Of a DNA stretch of 39,903 nucleotides, positions 17,325-24,289 are shown one piece after another. The notes beneath the pieces were generated by a model. That model was not told the origin of the DNA, did not search any database, and saw only the letters and a program-made list of their open reading frames with translations. The stretch lies in NCBI GenBank assembly GCA_017444525.1, contig JAFSWL010000012.1, positions 1-39,903 of the forward strand, in the 5' to 3' direction. Every line of letters begins with the position of its first letter. Position 1 is the stretch's first letter. The translations under genes and the position numbers were made by a program. This stretch comes from Alphaproteobacteria bacterium. GTDB lineage: Bacteria; Pseudomonadota; Alphaproteobacteria; RF32; CAG-239.

Positions 17325-20024
17325 ATGTCAGAAAAAGAAGTTATTTCCCCCGGTATGTTGCAATATCTGGAAATTAAGAAATCTTATCCGGATTATTTGT
17401 TGTTCTATCGTATGGGCGATTTTTATGAGCTGTTTTTCGAAGATGCGTTCAAGGCTTCGAGTGCACTCAATATTACCTTAACCAAACGCGGACGGCTGCA
17501 TGGTAAAGATATACCGATGTGCGGGGTGCCGTTTCACGCTTATGAAAATTATATGGCGAGACTGATTAAGGCAGGCTATAAAGTAGCAATCTGCGAGCAA
17601 ATGGAAAATCCGGAAGATGCCCGTAAACGCGGATATAAATCTGTGGTAAGGCGTGAGGTAATTCGTTTGGTAACTTCCGGAACTCTGACCGAAGACACCC
17701 TTTTGGATGCACGGCGCAATAATTATTTGCTGTGTTTATGTAAATCTCTTAAAGGCTATGGAGCCGCTTGGATAGATTTATCTACCGGTGCTTTTTATAC
17801 TCAAAACATTGATGTTAATTTTCAGAGAGAAACTGCAGATGTTTATGGCTTGTTGATGCGGATTATGCCGGAAGAAATATTGATTTCGGACACATTACTG
17901 CAAAATCCGGATTTGTTTAGGTTGTTTAACGAGTATAAAGAAAAATTGTCGGTTTTGCCGCAAGCGCGATTTAATTTTACCAATACACAAAATAAATTGC
18001 TGTCTTTCTATAATGTATCATCCGTTGATGCGTTCGGAGATTTCAGTAAAGCTGAGGTTACGGCAGCAGGTTTGATTTTGGAATATATCGAAAATACGCA
18101 AAAGGGCAAAATTCCGCGAATCGCGACTCCGGTTAGAATTATTGATACACTGTATATGGAAATAGATGCAGCTACGAGACAAAATTTAGATTTAATCAGC
18201 GGTCCTCGAGGAAGTTCTTTGCTTTCGGTGATCGACCGCACCGTTACCGGAGCCGGAGCACGAATGCTTGCCGACAGATTGGCTGCTCCGCTTTTGGATT
18301 TATCAGTCATAAAAAAACGTTTGGATGCACAGGAGTTCTTTTGTAAACACAGTGATGTACGGCAAAAATTAAGAGATCAGCTGAAGTCGTTTCCGGATAT
18401 TGAACGCTCATTGACACGTTTAAGTATCGGACGCGGCAGTCCTCGTGAATTAAAAAATATTGCCGATGCTTTGCGTGTTTTGCCGCAAATTCGTAAAACA
18501 ATGCTGATTTATCAACGTACAGAGGTGGTTGACGAACTGTCTCCGGCAATTGAAGATATTGTGAAACGAATCGGAAATCATGTCGGTTTGGCGGATAAGT
18601 TGGACAAGGCTTTGATTGATGTCGATGATGGTTCGAGTTTGCCGGCATTTGCCCGTGACGGCGGTTATATCAAAAAAGGTTTTAATGCCGACTTTGATGC
18701 TTTGTGTGAATTACGCGACAACGGTGCGAGTAAAATGGAAAAAATGCAGGCCGAATACGTGCGCTCGACCGGTATTGACAATCTTAAAATTAAAGATAAT
18801 TCGGTAATCGGATATTTTATTGAAGTTCAGAATAAATTTGCTCCGCAGCTACTTTCTGATCCTCATTTTATTCATCGTCAGTCAATATTGAATGCAACGC
18901 GTTTTACAACCGCCGAATTGACGGATTTGGAAAACGATATTCGCAGTGCTCGCGAAAGAGCATTGGCTATGGAAATATCTATTTTTGAAGATTTGCAGCG
19001 TGATGTCATGCTGGCAGCTGATGATATCTGTCGAACCGCTAAGGCAGTTGCCGAGCTTGACGTGGCAGCGGCATTGGCTGATTTGGCGTTGGAAAATAAT
19101 TATTGTCGGCCACAACTTGATGACAGTAAGATTTTTGAAGTGGAAGAAGGTCGGCATCCGGTGGTGGAAGCGGCAATCAGGAAAAATAATGATGGAACAT
19201 TTGTCGGTAATAATTGCCGTTTGTCGCCAGATGATGATCGTATCTGGCTTTTAACCGGACCTAATATGGCAGGTAAATCCACATTTTTGCGGCAGAATGC
19301 CATTATTGTAATTATGGCGCAGATGGGATCGTTTGTTCCGGCCAAGACGGCGCATATAGGTTTGGTTAATAAGGTGTTTTCGCGGGTGGGGGCATCTGAT
19401 GATTTGTCGCGCGGACGATCAACGTTTATGGTGGAAATGATTGAAACCGCATCGATTTTGAATAGAGCTGACGAACGTTCGTTTGTGATTTTGGATGAAA
19501 TCGGGCGCGGGACGGCAACTTTTGATGGATTATCGATTGCGTGGGCGGTTGTTGAATATTTGCATGAAGTTAATAAATGCAGATCGTTGTTTGCCACGCA
19601 TTATCATGAGTTGACAGTGCTCTCGGAGAAACTTTCGGCTCTTACATTGCATCGAATGAAAATCAAAGAGTTTAATGAACAGGTTGTTTTTATGCATGAG
19701 GTTATAGCCGGTGCCGCAGATCGTTCTTATGGTATTCATGTGGCAAAATTGGCGGGTTTGCCGAAAGCTGTAATTCAGCGTGCAGAGCAGGTTTTGCAGA
19801 AATTGCAAAAGGAAAATCAAAAGAGTAATACGGCAGATTTGCGTGATGAATTGCCGCTGTTTGCTTTTACTCAGTCTCAGATTGCTGAAACGGTTGTTCC
19901 GGAAAAAGAATCGCCGGTAAATAAAGTTTTGCAAGCGCTTGATATAGATAATATGACGGCGCGTGAGGCATTGGAAAAACTGTATGAGCTTAAAGAAATG
20001 CTGGAGAATAAAAATGGATGTTAA
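17325..20024 (+). CDS. mutS: DNA mismatch repair protein MutS
   Basis: Finds base mismatches and small loops after replication and recruits MutL. The 899 residues are at the long end, which is normal for Alphaproteobacteria. The mismatch-binding motif Phe-x-Glu is in FYRMGDFYELFFEDA near residues 27-41, marking a MutS1 repair protein. The ATPase has Walker A in TGPNMAGKST (about 644-653), Walker B in FVILDEIGRGTATFDG, and the ATHYHEL segment. The last 60 residues hold the beta-clamp or tetramer region. The ATG at 17325 has only a weak GAG upstream. The next gene starts inside its last codons, so mutS heads a three-gene operon. Confidence 0.97.
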   Translation: MSEKEVISPGMLQYLEIKKSYPDYLLFYRMGDFYELFFEDAFKASSALNITLTKRGRLHGKDIPMCGVPFHAYENYMARLIKAGYKVAICEQMENPEDARKRGYKSVVRREVIRLVTSGTLTEDTLLDARRNNYLLCLCKSLKGYGAAWIDLSTGAFYTQNIDVNFQRETADVYGLLMRIMPEEILISDTLLQNPDLFRLFNEYKEKLSVLPQARFNFTNTQNKLLSFYNVSSVDAFGDFSKAEVTAAGLILEYIENTQKGKIPRIATPVRIIDTLYMEIDAATRQNLDLISGPRGSSLLSVIDRTVTGAGARMLADRLAAPLLDLSVIKKRLDAQEFFCKHSDVRQKLRDQLKSFPDIERSLTRLSIGRGSPRELKNIADALRVLPQIRKTMLIYQRTEVVDELSPAIEDIVKRIGNHVGLADKLDKALIDVDDGSSLPAFARDGGYIKKGFNADFDALCELRDNGASKMEKMQAEYVRSTGIDNLKIKDNSVIGYFIEVQNKFAPQLLSDPHFIHRQSILNATRFTTAELTDLENDIRSARERALAMEISIFEDLQRDVMLAADDICRTAKAVAELDVAAALADLALENNYCRPQLDDSKIFEVEEGRHPVVEAAIRKNNDGTFVGNNCRLSPDDDRIWLLTGPNMAGKSTFLRQNAIIVIMAQMGSFVPAKTAHIGLVNKVFSRVGASDDLSRGRSTFMVEMIETASILNRADERSFVILDEIGRGTATFDGLSIAWAVVEYLHEVNKCRSLFATHYHELTVLSEKLSALTLHRMKIKEFNEQVVFMHEVIAGAADRSYGIHVAKLAGLPKAVIQRAEQVLQKLQKENQKSNTADLRDELPLFAFTQSQIAETVVPEKESPVNKVLQALDIDNMTAREALEKLYELKEMLENKNGC

Positions 20025-20418
20025 AGAATATTTTGCTTATTATACCTCGTTTGTGGATTCGGTAACGGCCGAAGTTTCCAAAAACGACAATGTTTATTTA
20101 ACACGTTTTCATAAGCTTTCCGAGCAACTTGGCGGTAATTATTCCCGATTGGATAATGCTATTGCCGGATTGGCAGGTGAAAGTGGAGAAGTTGCCGATT
20201 TATGGAAAAAAGTTAAATATCACAGTCTGGCCTATGATGAGGAGACACGCAATAATTTTAAGAAAGAGCTTGGAGATGTGTGTTGGTATTTATTTCAGAC
20301 TGCGTATGCTTTGGGAATGTCAATGGATGAAATTATAGACGGTAATATGGATAAACTTAAAAAACGTCATGTAAACGGTTTTTCTTCCGACTATCTTAAG
20401 CAGAAAAAAGGAGCTTAA
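20014..20418 (+). CDS. MazG-like nucleoside triphosphate pyrophosphohydrolase
   Basis: A 134-residue all-alpha protein with the MazG metal-binding pattern: Glu residues in GLAGESGEVADLWKK and Glu and Asp in KELGDVCWYLFQ, about 30 residues apart. The family hydrolyses (d)NTPs, often damaged ones, to monophosphates. The ATG at 20014 (MDVKEYF) is supported by GGAG; the start overlaps the mutS end by 11 bp, so translation is coupled. Its place between a mismatch-repair gene and a replication-restart gene fits a house-cleaning role. It is a single-domain short form, not the long two-domain E. coli MazG. Confidence 0.88.
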   Translation: MDVKEYFAYYTSFVDSVTAEVSKNDNVYLTRFHKLSEQLGGNYSRLDNAIAGLAGESGEVADLWKKVKYHSLAYDEETRNNFKKELGDVCWYLFQTAYALGMSMDEIIDGNMDKLKKRHVNGFSSDYLKQKKGA

Positions 20419-20421
20419 ACT

Positions 20422-22596
20422 GTGCAAACAGTCGGCGTAATGCTTCCATTGCCATTTGATAAGCCGTTTGATTATACGGCTGATTTTGATGTGCAAGTTG
20501 GACAAATAGTAGAAGTGCCGTTCGGAAAAGAAAAACAAATAGGAGTAATCTGGAGTTTGGAGGCAACTTCTTGTCTGGATAAAAATAAGATTAAGCCAAT
20601 AGCAAAAGTGTTTGATTTTCCGCCGCTTAAAGCGGAACTGAAAGAATTTATATGTTGGGTGGCGCGCTATAATATGGCTCCAATAGGTTCGGTTCTGAAA
20701 ATGGTAATTAGTGTGCGTTCGGTGTTTGAACCGTCGCCGCTGACAGTTTTATATACGCTGTCGGGAAAAACATTGGCAGAAGCAAAGCTTAAAAATTCAG
20801 ATGCACGGTGGCGTGTGGTGGATTTGTTGAAACATGCGCCATATACCAGACAAGAAATAGCAACCGGAGCCGGAGTCAGTCAGAGTGTGATTAAACCGAT
20901 GATAGATGCCGGAGTTTTGATTCCGATTTATATGGAAAATAAAAAAGAATTTACTGAACCGGTAGGTGATTATCAGAAAGTGGATCTGACAGCTGAGCAA
21001 ACAAAAGCGGCTGATTTATTATGTCGTAAAGTAGGTTCAGGCTTTTCGGTAACATTGTTAGACGGTATTACGGGTTCAGGTAAAACCGAAGTCTATTTTG
21101 AGGCAGTGGCAGCTGCTTTGGAGCAAGGAATGCAAGTACTTATTTTGGTTCCGGAGATTTCTTTGACAACACAATGGCTGAAGCGATTTCAAAACAGATT
21201 CGGCGTGCGGCCTGCCTGTTGGCATTCCGAATTGAGTGTTAAAGAACGTACCGATACGTGGAAAGCTATTATAGAAGGCCGCGTTAAGGTGATTGTGGGA
21301 GCGAGGTCAGCACTGTTTTTACCATATACCAAGCTTGGTCTTATTGTAATTGATGAAAGTCATGACCACTCGTTTAAGCAGGAAGATGCTGTTAATTATC
21401 AGGGACGTGATATGGCAATTGTTCGCGCTAAAATCGAAAAATTTCCGGTGATATTGTCAACAGCCACTCCGTCTTTAGAAACACTGGTTAACGTGGAAGA
21501 AGGGAAATATGATTGTGTTAAACTGAAAAGCCGATATGCCAATGCAGTGTTGCCGGATATAAAAATCGTTGATATGAAAAAGGATAGACCGCAGCGTGGC
21601 GAGTGGGGAATTTCATGGTTGGCTCCGACATTGGTTAATGCGTTGCGTAATAATTTGGAGCGCGGTGAGCAATCAGTGCTGTTTCTTAATCGTCGCGGCT
21701 ATGCCCCTCTGATGATATGCCGTGATTGCGGACACCGAATCCAGTGCCCGAGTTGTAGCGCGTGGTTGACTGAGCATAAAAAGGCGCATAAGCTGATGTG
21801 TCATCATTGCGGATATGTTGATGATATTCCCGAAGTTTGTCCTCATTGCGGTTCGGCAGAAGGACTTACGGCTTGCGGCCCTGGAGTTGAGCGCGTGGCG
21901 GAAGAGGTGTGTATGCGTTTTCCTGCAGCAAAAGTAGATATTTTATCAAGCGACAGCGCTACGTCTTTTACTGCCGTATCGAAAGTGATTTCAAAGATGG
22001 AACGCCGAGAGACAGATATTTTAATAGGTACGCAGATTATCGCAAAGGGACACCATTTCCCAAATTTGACCGTGGTGGGGATTGTTGATGCTGATTTGGG
22101 ATTGATGAGCAGTGATTTGCGAGCTGCAGAGCAGACGTATCAATTGTTGTCGCAGGTGGCTGGACGTGCCGGCCGCGGGGATAAATCCGGAACGGTTTAT
22201 GTGCAGACATTACATCCTGAAAGTAATGTATTGAAGGCTCTTTTAACCGGTGACCGTGAAATTTTTATGAACTTTGAAAGAGAAAGCCGTCGACTTTTAC
22301 ATTATCCGCCATACGGAAAATTGGCGGCGATAATAATTTCCGGAGCAAATCAGCAACAAACGGCTACAGTGGCTTCGGCCTTCGGACAAACTGCGCCAAG
22401 TACTGAAAATATATCTGTTTTGGGACCGGCTCCGGCACCAATGTTTATGTTACGTGATAAATATCGATATCGATTGATGTTAAAAACTACGCGGAATATA
22501 AATATACAGCAAATTTTGCGTGAGTGGTTGCGTATGGTTAATGTTCCTTCAAGTGTGCGTGTGGAAGTTGATATCGATCCTTATTCGTTTACATAA
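20422..22596 (+). CDS. priA: Primosomal protein N' (PriA helicase)
   Basis: Restarts stalled replication forks by binding D-loops and loading the replicative helicase. The 724-residue length is normal. The N-terminal 3'-end-binding domain (about 1-105) is followed by the superfamily 2 helicase: Walker A in GITGSGKTEVY (about 214-224), the DEAH-type box as DESHDHS, and later helicase motifs in VAGRAGRG. Eight zinc-binding Cys sit in the inserted region starting CRDCGHRIQCPSC. GTG start at 20422, with AAGGAG upstream and the mazG-like stop 3 bp before. It is the last chromosomal gene before the prophage. Confidence 0.97.
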   Translation: MQTVGVMLPLPFDKPFDYTADFDVQVGQIVEVPFGKEKQIGVIWSLEATSCLDKNKIKPIAKVFDFPPLKAELKEFICWVARYNMAPIGSVLKMVISVRSVFEPSPLTVLYTLSGKTLAEAKLKNSDARWRVVDLLKHAPYTRQEIATGAGVSQSVIKPMIDAGVLIPIYMENKKEFTEPVGDYQKVDLTAEQTKAADLLCRKVGSGFSVTLLDGITGSGKTEVYFEAVAAALEQGMQVLILVPEISLTTQWLKRFQNRFGVRPACWHSELSVKERTDTWKAIIEGRVKVIVGARSALFLPYTKLGLIVIDESHDHSFKQEDAVNYQGRDMAIVRAKIEKFPVILSTATPSLETLVNVEEGKYDCVKLKSRYANAVLPDIKIVDMKKDRPQRGEWGISWLAPTLVNALRNNLERGEQSVLFLNRRGYAPLMICRDCGHRIQCPSCSAWLTEHKKAHKLMCHHCGYVDDIPEVCPHCGSAEGLTACGPGVERVAEEVCMRFPAAKVDILSSDSATSFTAVSKVISKMERRETDILIGTQIIAKGHHFPNLTVVGIVDADLGLMSSDLRAAEQTYQLLSQVAGRAGRGDKSGTVYVQTLHPESNVLKALLTGDREIFMNFERESRRLLHYPPYGKLAAIIISGANQQQTATVASAFGQTAPSTENISVLGPAPAPMFMLRDKYRYRLMLKTTRNINIQQILREWLRMVNVPSSVRVEVDIDPYSFT

Positions 22597-22818
22597 TCAT
22601 TTCAATAAGTAGATTAATGCACATGTATTTATGAGCAAAAACAATCCCCATAACAAAACATTTGAAGAAACAATAATGTTGTGGCTGCCGACGATGCTTA
22701 CACTGTTGAGTTGGCACGGCATTGCGGCTTCGGTTTTTACCGATGATTTTTTGCAGTTATCATTGATGGGACAACTTTTTGAAAGTATTTCCCTAATTTG
22801 TTGGTCAATATTCATCAT
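22597..22818 (-). CDS. Small C-terminally anchored prophage protein
   Basis: A 73-residue protein ending in one membrane helix (VLLWGLFLLINTCALIYLL) with a soluble N-terminus. The segment SVSIVGSHNIIVSSN resembles the short Asn/Val beta repeats found in some phage regulators. It begins 18 bp after the repressor-like gene on the same strand, so it probably belongs to the lysogenic operon. A possible role is superinfection exclusion, but this is a guess. The ribosome binding site is weak. An overlapping plus-strand frame at 22631-22822 is the alternative. Confidence 0.5.
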   Translation of the reverse strand: MMNIDQQIREILSKSCPINDNCKKSSVKTEAAMPCQLNSVSIVGSHNIIVSSNVLLWGLFLLINTCALIYLLK

Positions 22819-22836
22819 ATAAAGTCCGATGTTATG

Positions 22837-23280
22837 CTAATCTACTTTGCGTAATTCATTATAAATCTCTATAAAGTCGCGTACCTTACCGGCAGCAACA
22901 TCAAGCGAATCGGCGCAAACCTTCGTATATATCAATTTTATCAGTTCGGCTTTATCATGAGGAGACATAGTTATATCATGGGAACTAAGCCACGATTCGA
23001 TGTTCTCAATAATCAAACTCAGAATTTCAGAATTGACAGCAGCTGCCGAATAAGTTGTAATATTTAACGGAAGATCGGTTAATTCCTGCTCGTCAACATG
23101 GAGAATTTGAGCCAATTTGTGCCGCTCAACTTCGCCTAAACGGCGCGGTGAACCATTTTTAATATACTGTTGAAGATAAGCAATATTCTTACCTATAGCC
23201 AATGATACCTGTGCATAATTTAAGCCTCGATCCAAAATTAAACGAGAGATTTTTTTGCGAATTTCTTCAATTTTTTCCAT
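22837..23280 (-). CDS. Helix-turn-helix repressor-like protein of the prophage
   Basis: A 147-residue protein with an XRE/Cro-type DNA-binding domain in the first 65 residues (RLILDRGLNYAQVSLAIGKN, then AYLQQYIKNGSPRRLGE, with helix 3 around the YLQQYI segment). An all-alpha C-terminal part follows, perhaps for dimer formation. It lacks the Ala-Gly/Ser-Lys protease domain of LexA and lambda CI, so it should not self-cleave on SOS induction. GAGGT precedes the ATG. Its promoter faces that of the plus-strand gene at 23403, with a palindromic operator candidate between, the usual layout of a lysogeny switch. Confidence 0.8.
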   Translation of the reverse strand: MEKIEEIRKKISRLILDRGLNYAQVSLAIGKNIAYLQQYIKNGSPRRLGEVERHKLAQILHVDEQELTDLPLNITTYSAAAVNSEILSLIIENIESWLSSHDITMSPHDKAELIKLIYTKVCADSLDVAAGKVRDFIEIYNELRKVD

Positions 23281-23308
23281 AACTTACCTCATTTTATTAT
23301 TTAATTGA

Positions 23309-23337
23309 ATTATATAATATAAAACTTATAATGTAAA
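23309..23337 (-). promoter_or_regulatory. Repressor promoter
   Basis: On the minus strand, TTTACA at 23337-23332, a 17-base spacer and a perfect TATAAT at 23314-23309, with a leader of about 20 bases to the ATG at 23280. Confidence 0.7.
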
Positions 23338-23339
23338 AC

Positions 23340-23372
23340 GATATTTTTCTTATTGACTGAAAAATATTTTTC
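23340..23372. promoter_or_regulatory. Operator candidate of the prophage repressor
   Basis: A perfect 14 bp palindrome, GAAAAATATTTTTC at 23359-23372, sits between the -35 and -10 of the rightward promoter. The half-site ATATTTTTC occurs again at 23341-23349, 23 bp away, about two DNA turns. Binding here would shut the rightward promoter. The DNA is A/T-rich, which raises the chance of accidental symmetry. Confidence 0.55.
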
Positions 23373-23379
23373 CTATAAT
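23353..23379 (+). promoter_or_regulatory. Rightward early promoter of the prophage
   Basis: A perfect TATAAT at 23374-23379 with TTGACT at 23353-23358; the spacer is only 15 bases, short for sigma-70, so full strength may be low without help. The GGAGGAG ribosome binding site follows at 23390. Confidence 0.6.
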
Positions 23380-23402
23380 ATTTTGTTGTGGAGGAGAAGA
23401 AA

Positions 23403-23909
23403 ATGCCAGCAAAAGGAATGTCGGCCGCAACAGCCAAAAGAAGAGGATATGTTTTAGAAATGGGCGGAATATGGCGAAAAAGAACAGTATTGGAAAAATA
23501 TTATGAAGACGGATATTTGGAATTATCCGGTAGTCCGTTTACAGCAGAACAAAGAAAGAAAGCAGGGGAAATATTATTGCGTGATTACTACTTAGGAAAT
23601 TATGATAGACTGCAGTCTGTCAAAATATATCAATGTCGCATAAGAACAACCGGAAATGTAGGAAAGGAGCGCTCATTATACTATAAAGAAAGATATCTGA
23701 GAGCTATCAAAAGTATCCCGTATGAGTTTTGGCCTACAGTCTATAAAGTATGTATTGAGGATGTTAGAGTAGATGAATTTGAGAAAAGTAATAATAATTC
23801 TCTTAAATCTAAAAATAATAATTATTGCTTGAAAATGTTTCTGTGTCTTGGTTTGGAGCGATTATTGAAATTTTATTTACAAAAAAATAAAAAAGTTCTT
23901 GACATTTAG
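23403..23909 (+). CDS. DUF6456-like prophage protein
   Basis: A 168-residue basic protein. Two stretches resemble the alphaproteobacterial DUF6456 family as I remember it: AGEILLRDYYLGNYDRLQSV, like the AGERLRxDYxxAxL pattern, and YLRAIKSIPYEFWPTVYKVC, like the pattern of an Arg/Ala helix followed by a Val-Cys helix. Proteins of that family carry DNA-binding parts and occur in prophages. The ATG at 23403 (MPAKGMS) follows an ideal GGAGGAG; a GTG at 23388 would place the ribosome binding site inside the gene. As the only gene in the early rightward unit, it is a candidate activator or antiterminator of the late genes, by inference. Confidence 0.6.
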   Translation: MPAKGMSAATAKRRGYVLEMGGIWRKRTVLEKYYEDGYLELSGSPFTAEQRKKAGEILLRDYYLGNYDRLQSVKIYQCRIRTTGNVGKERSLYYKERYLRAIKSIPYEFWPTVYKVCIEDVRVDEFEKSNNNSLKSKNNNYCLKMFLCLGLERLLKFYLQKNKKVLDI

Positions 23910-23927
23910 TGACTAATGTGATAAGAA
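23899..23927 (+). promoter_or_regulatory. Probable late promoter of the prophage
   Basis: A perfect TTGACA at 23899-23904, a 17-base spacer and TAAGAA at 23922-23927. The -35 overlaps the end of the gene at 23403. A symmetric TTAGTGACTAA (5-1-5) sits in the spacer and could bind a regulator. It would transcribe through the hairpin at 23973 into the structural genes. Confidence 0.55.
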
Positions 23928-23972
23928 AATTACCATAATCGATAATTGTATTAAGAAAAAATAAAAAATCAT

Positions 23973-24003
23973 GGGGGTTGAGGTTACTCAATCTCCTTTT
24001 TTT
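23973..24003 (+). terminator. Intrinsic terminator in the leader of the structural operon
   Basis: A 10 bp stem, GGGGGTTGAG at 23973-23982 and CTCAATCTCC at 23987-23996, with two G-U pairs, a GTTA loop and a run of seven T at 23997-24003. It lies about 45 bp after the promoter at 23899 and just before the co-chaperonin gene, so it may end early transcripts or act as an antitermination control point. Confidence 0.75.
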
Positions 24004-24015
24004 GTGGAGTGAGGA

Positions 24016-24264
24016 ATGGAATATAAAGCAATTATGGATCGAGTTATTGTGCGCGTATGTGATGAAAATCATAAATCTGCGCTTGTCTGCATTGAGAAAC
24101 CGCATAAAAATGTCGGGGTAGTACTTAGCGTCGGCGAACGGGTTTCCGCAATAAAGGTAGGCGATGAGATTATCTTTCATCAATTTGATGAGTTGCCTTT
24201 GGGGCAAAAAAATGTTGTCGTGATTCGAGAAAAAAGCGTTTTGGGAATCCTCGGCAAACAATAG
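24016..24264 (+). CDS. GroES-like co-chaperonin encoded by the prophage
   Basis: An 82-residue protein matching the Cpn10 pattern along its length: MDRVIVRV at the start (as in HDRVLVKR), GVVLSVGERVSAIKVGDEII (as in GKVVAVGxGxxxxxVKVGDxVxF), and the end VVVIREKSVLGILG (as in YLIMREEDILGVL). GroES caps GroEL and times the release of folded protein. It is shorter than host GroES (about 95 residues), and its mobile loop (about residues 17-33) is reduced, lacking the usual GGIVIP-like tip. GGAG precedes the ATG. It is the first gene of the structural operon, next to the portal, which suggests it helps fold head proteins, as T4 gp31 does for gp23. Confidence 0.8.
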   Translation: MEYKAIMDRVIVRVCDENHKSALVCIEKPHKNVGVVLSVGERVSAIKVGDEIIFHQFDELPLGQKNVVVIREKSVLGILGKQ

Positions 24265-24289
24265 ATTTTTAAATTTTAAGGAGATATAT

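Noticed and set aside
22560-22660. Attachment site (attL) at the left edge of the prophage
   Set aside because: No tRNA gene and no recognisable repeat is seen, and the partner site lies outside the window, so an exact site cannot be supported.
22631-22822. A 63-residue plus-strand frame overlapping the small minus-strand gene
   Set aside because: It lacks a convincing ribosome binding site and runs against the repressor-side operon; the minus frame has a better membrane helix and gene context. Either could be wrong.
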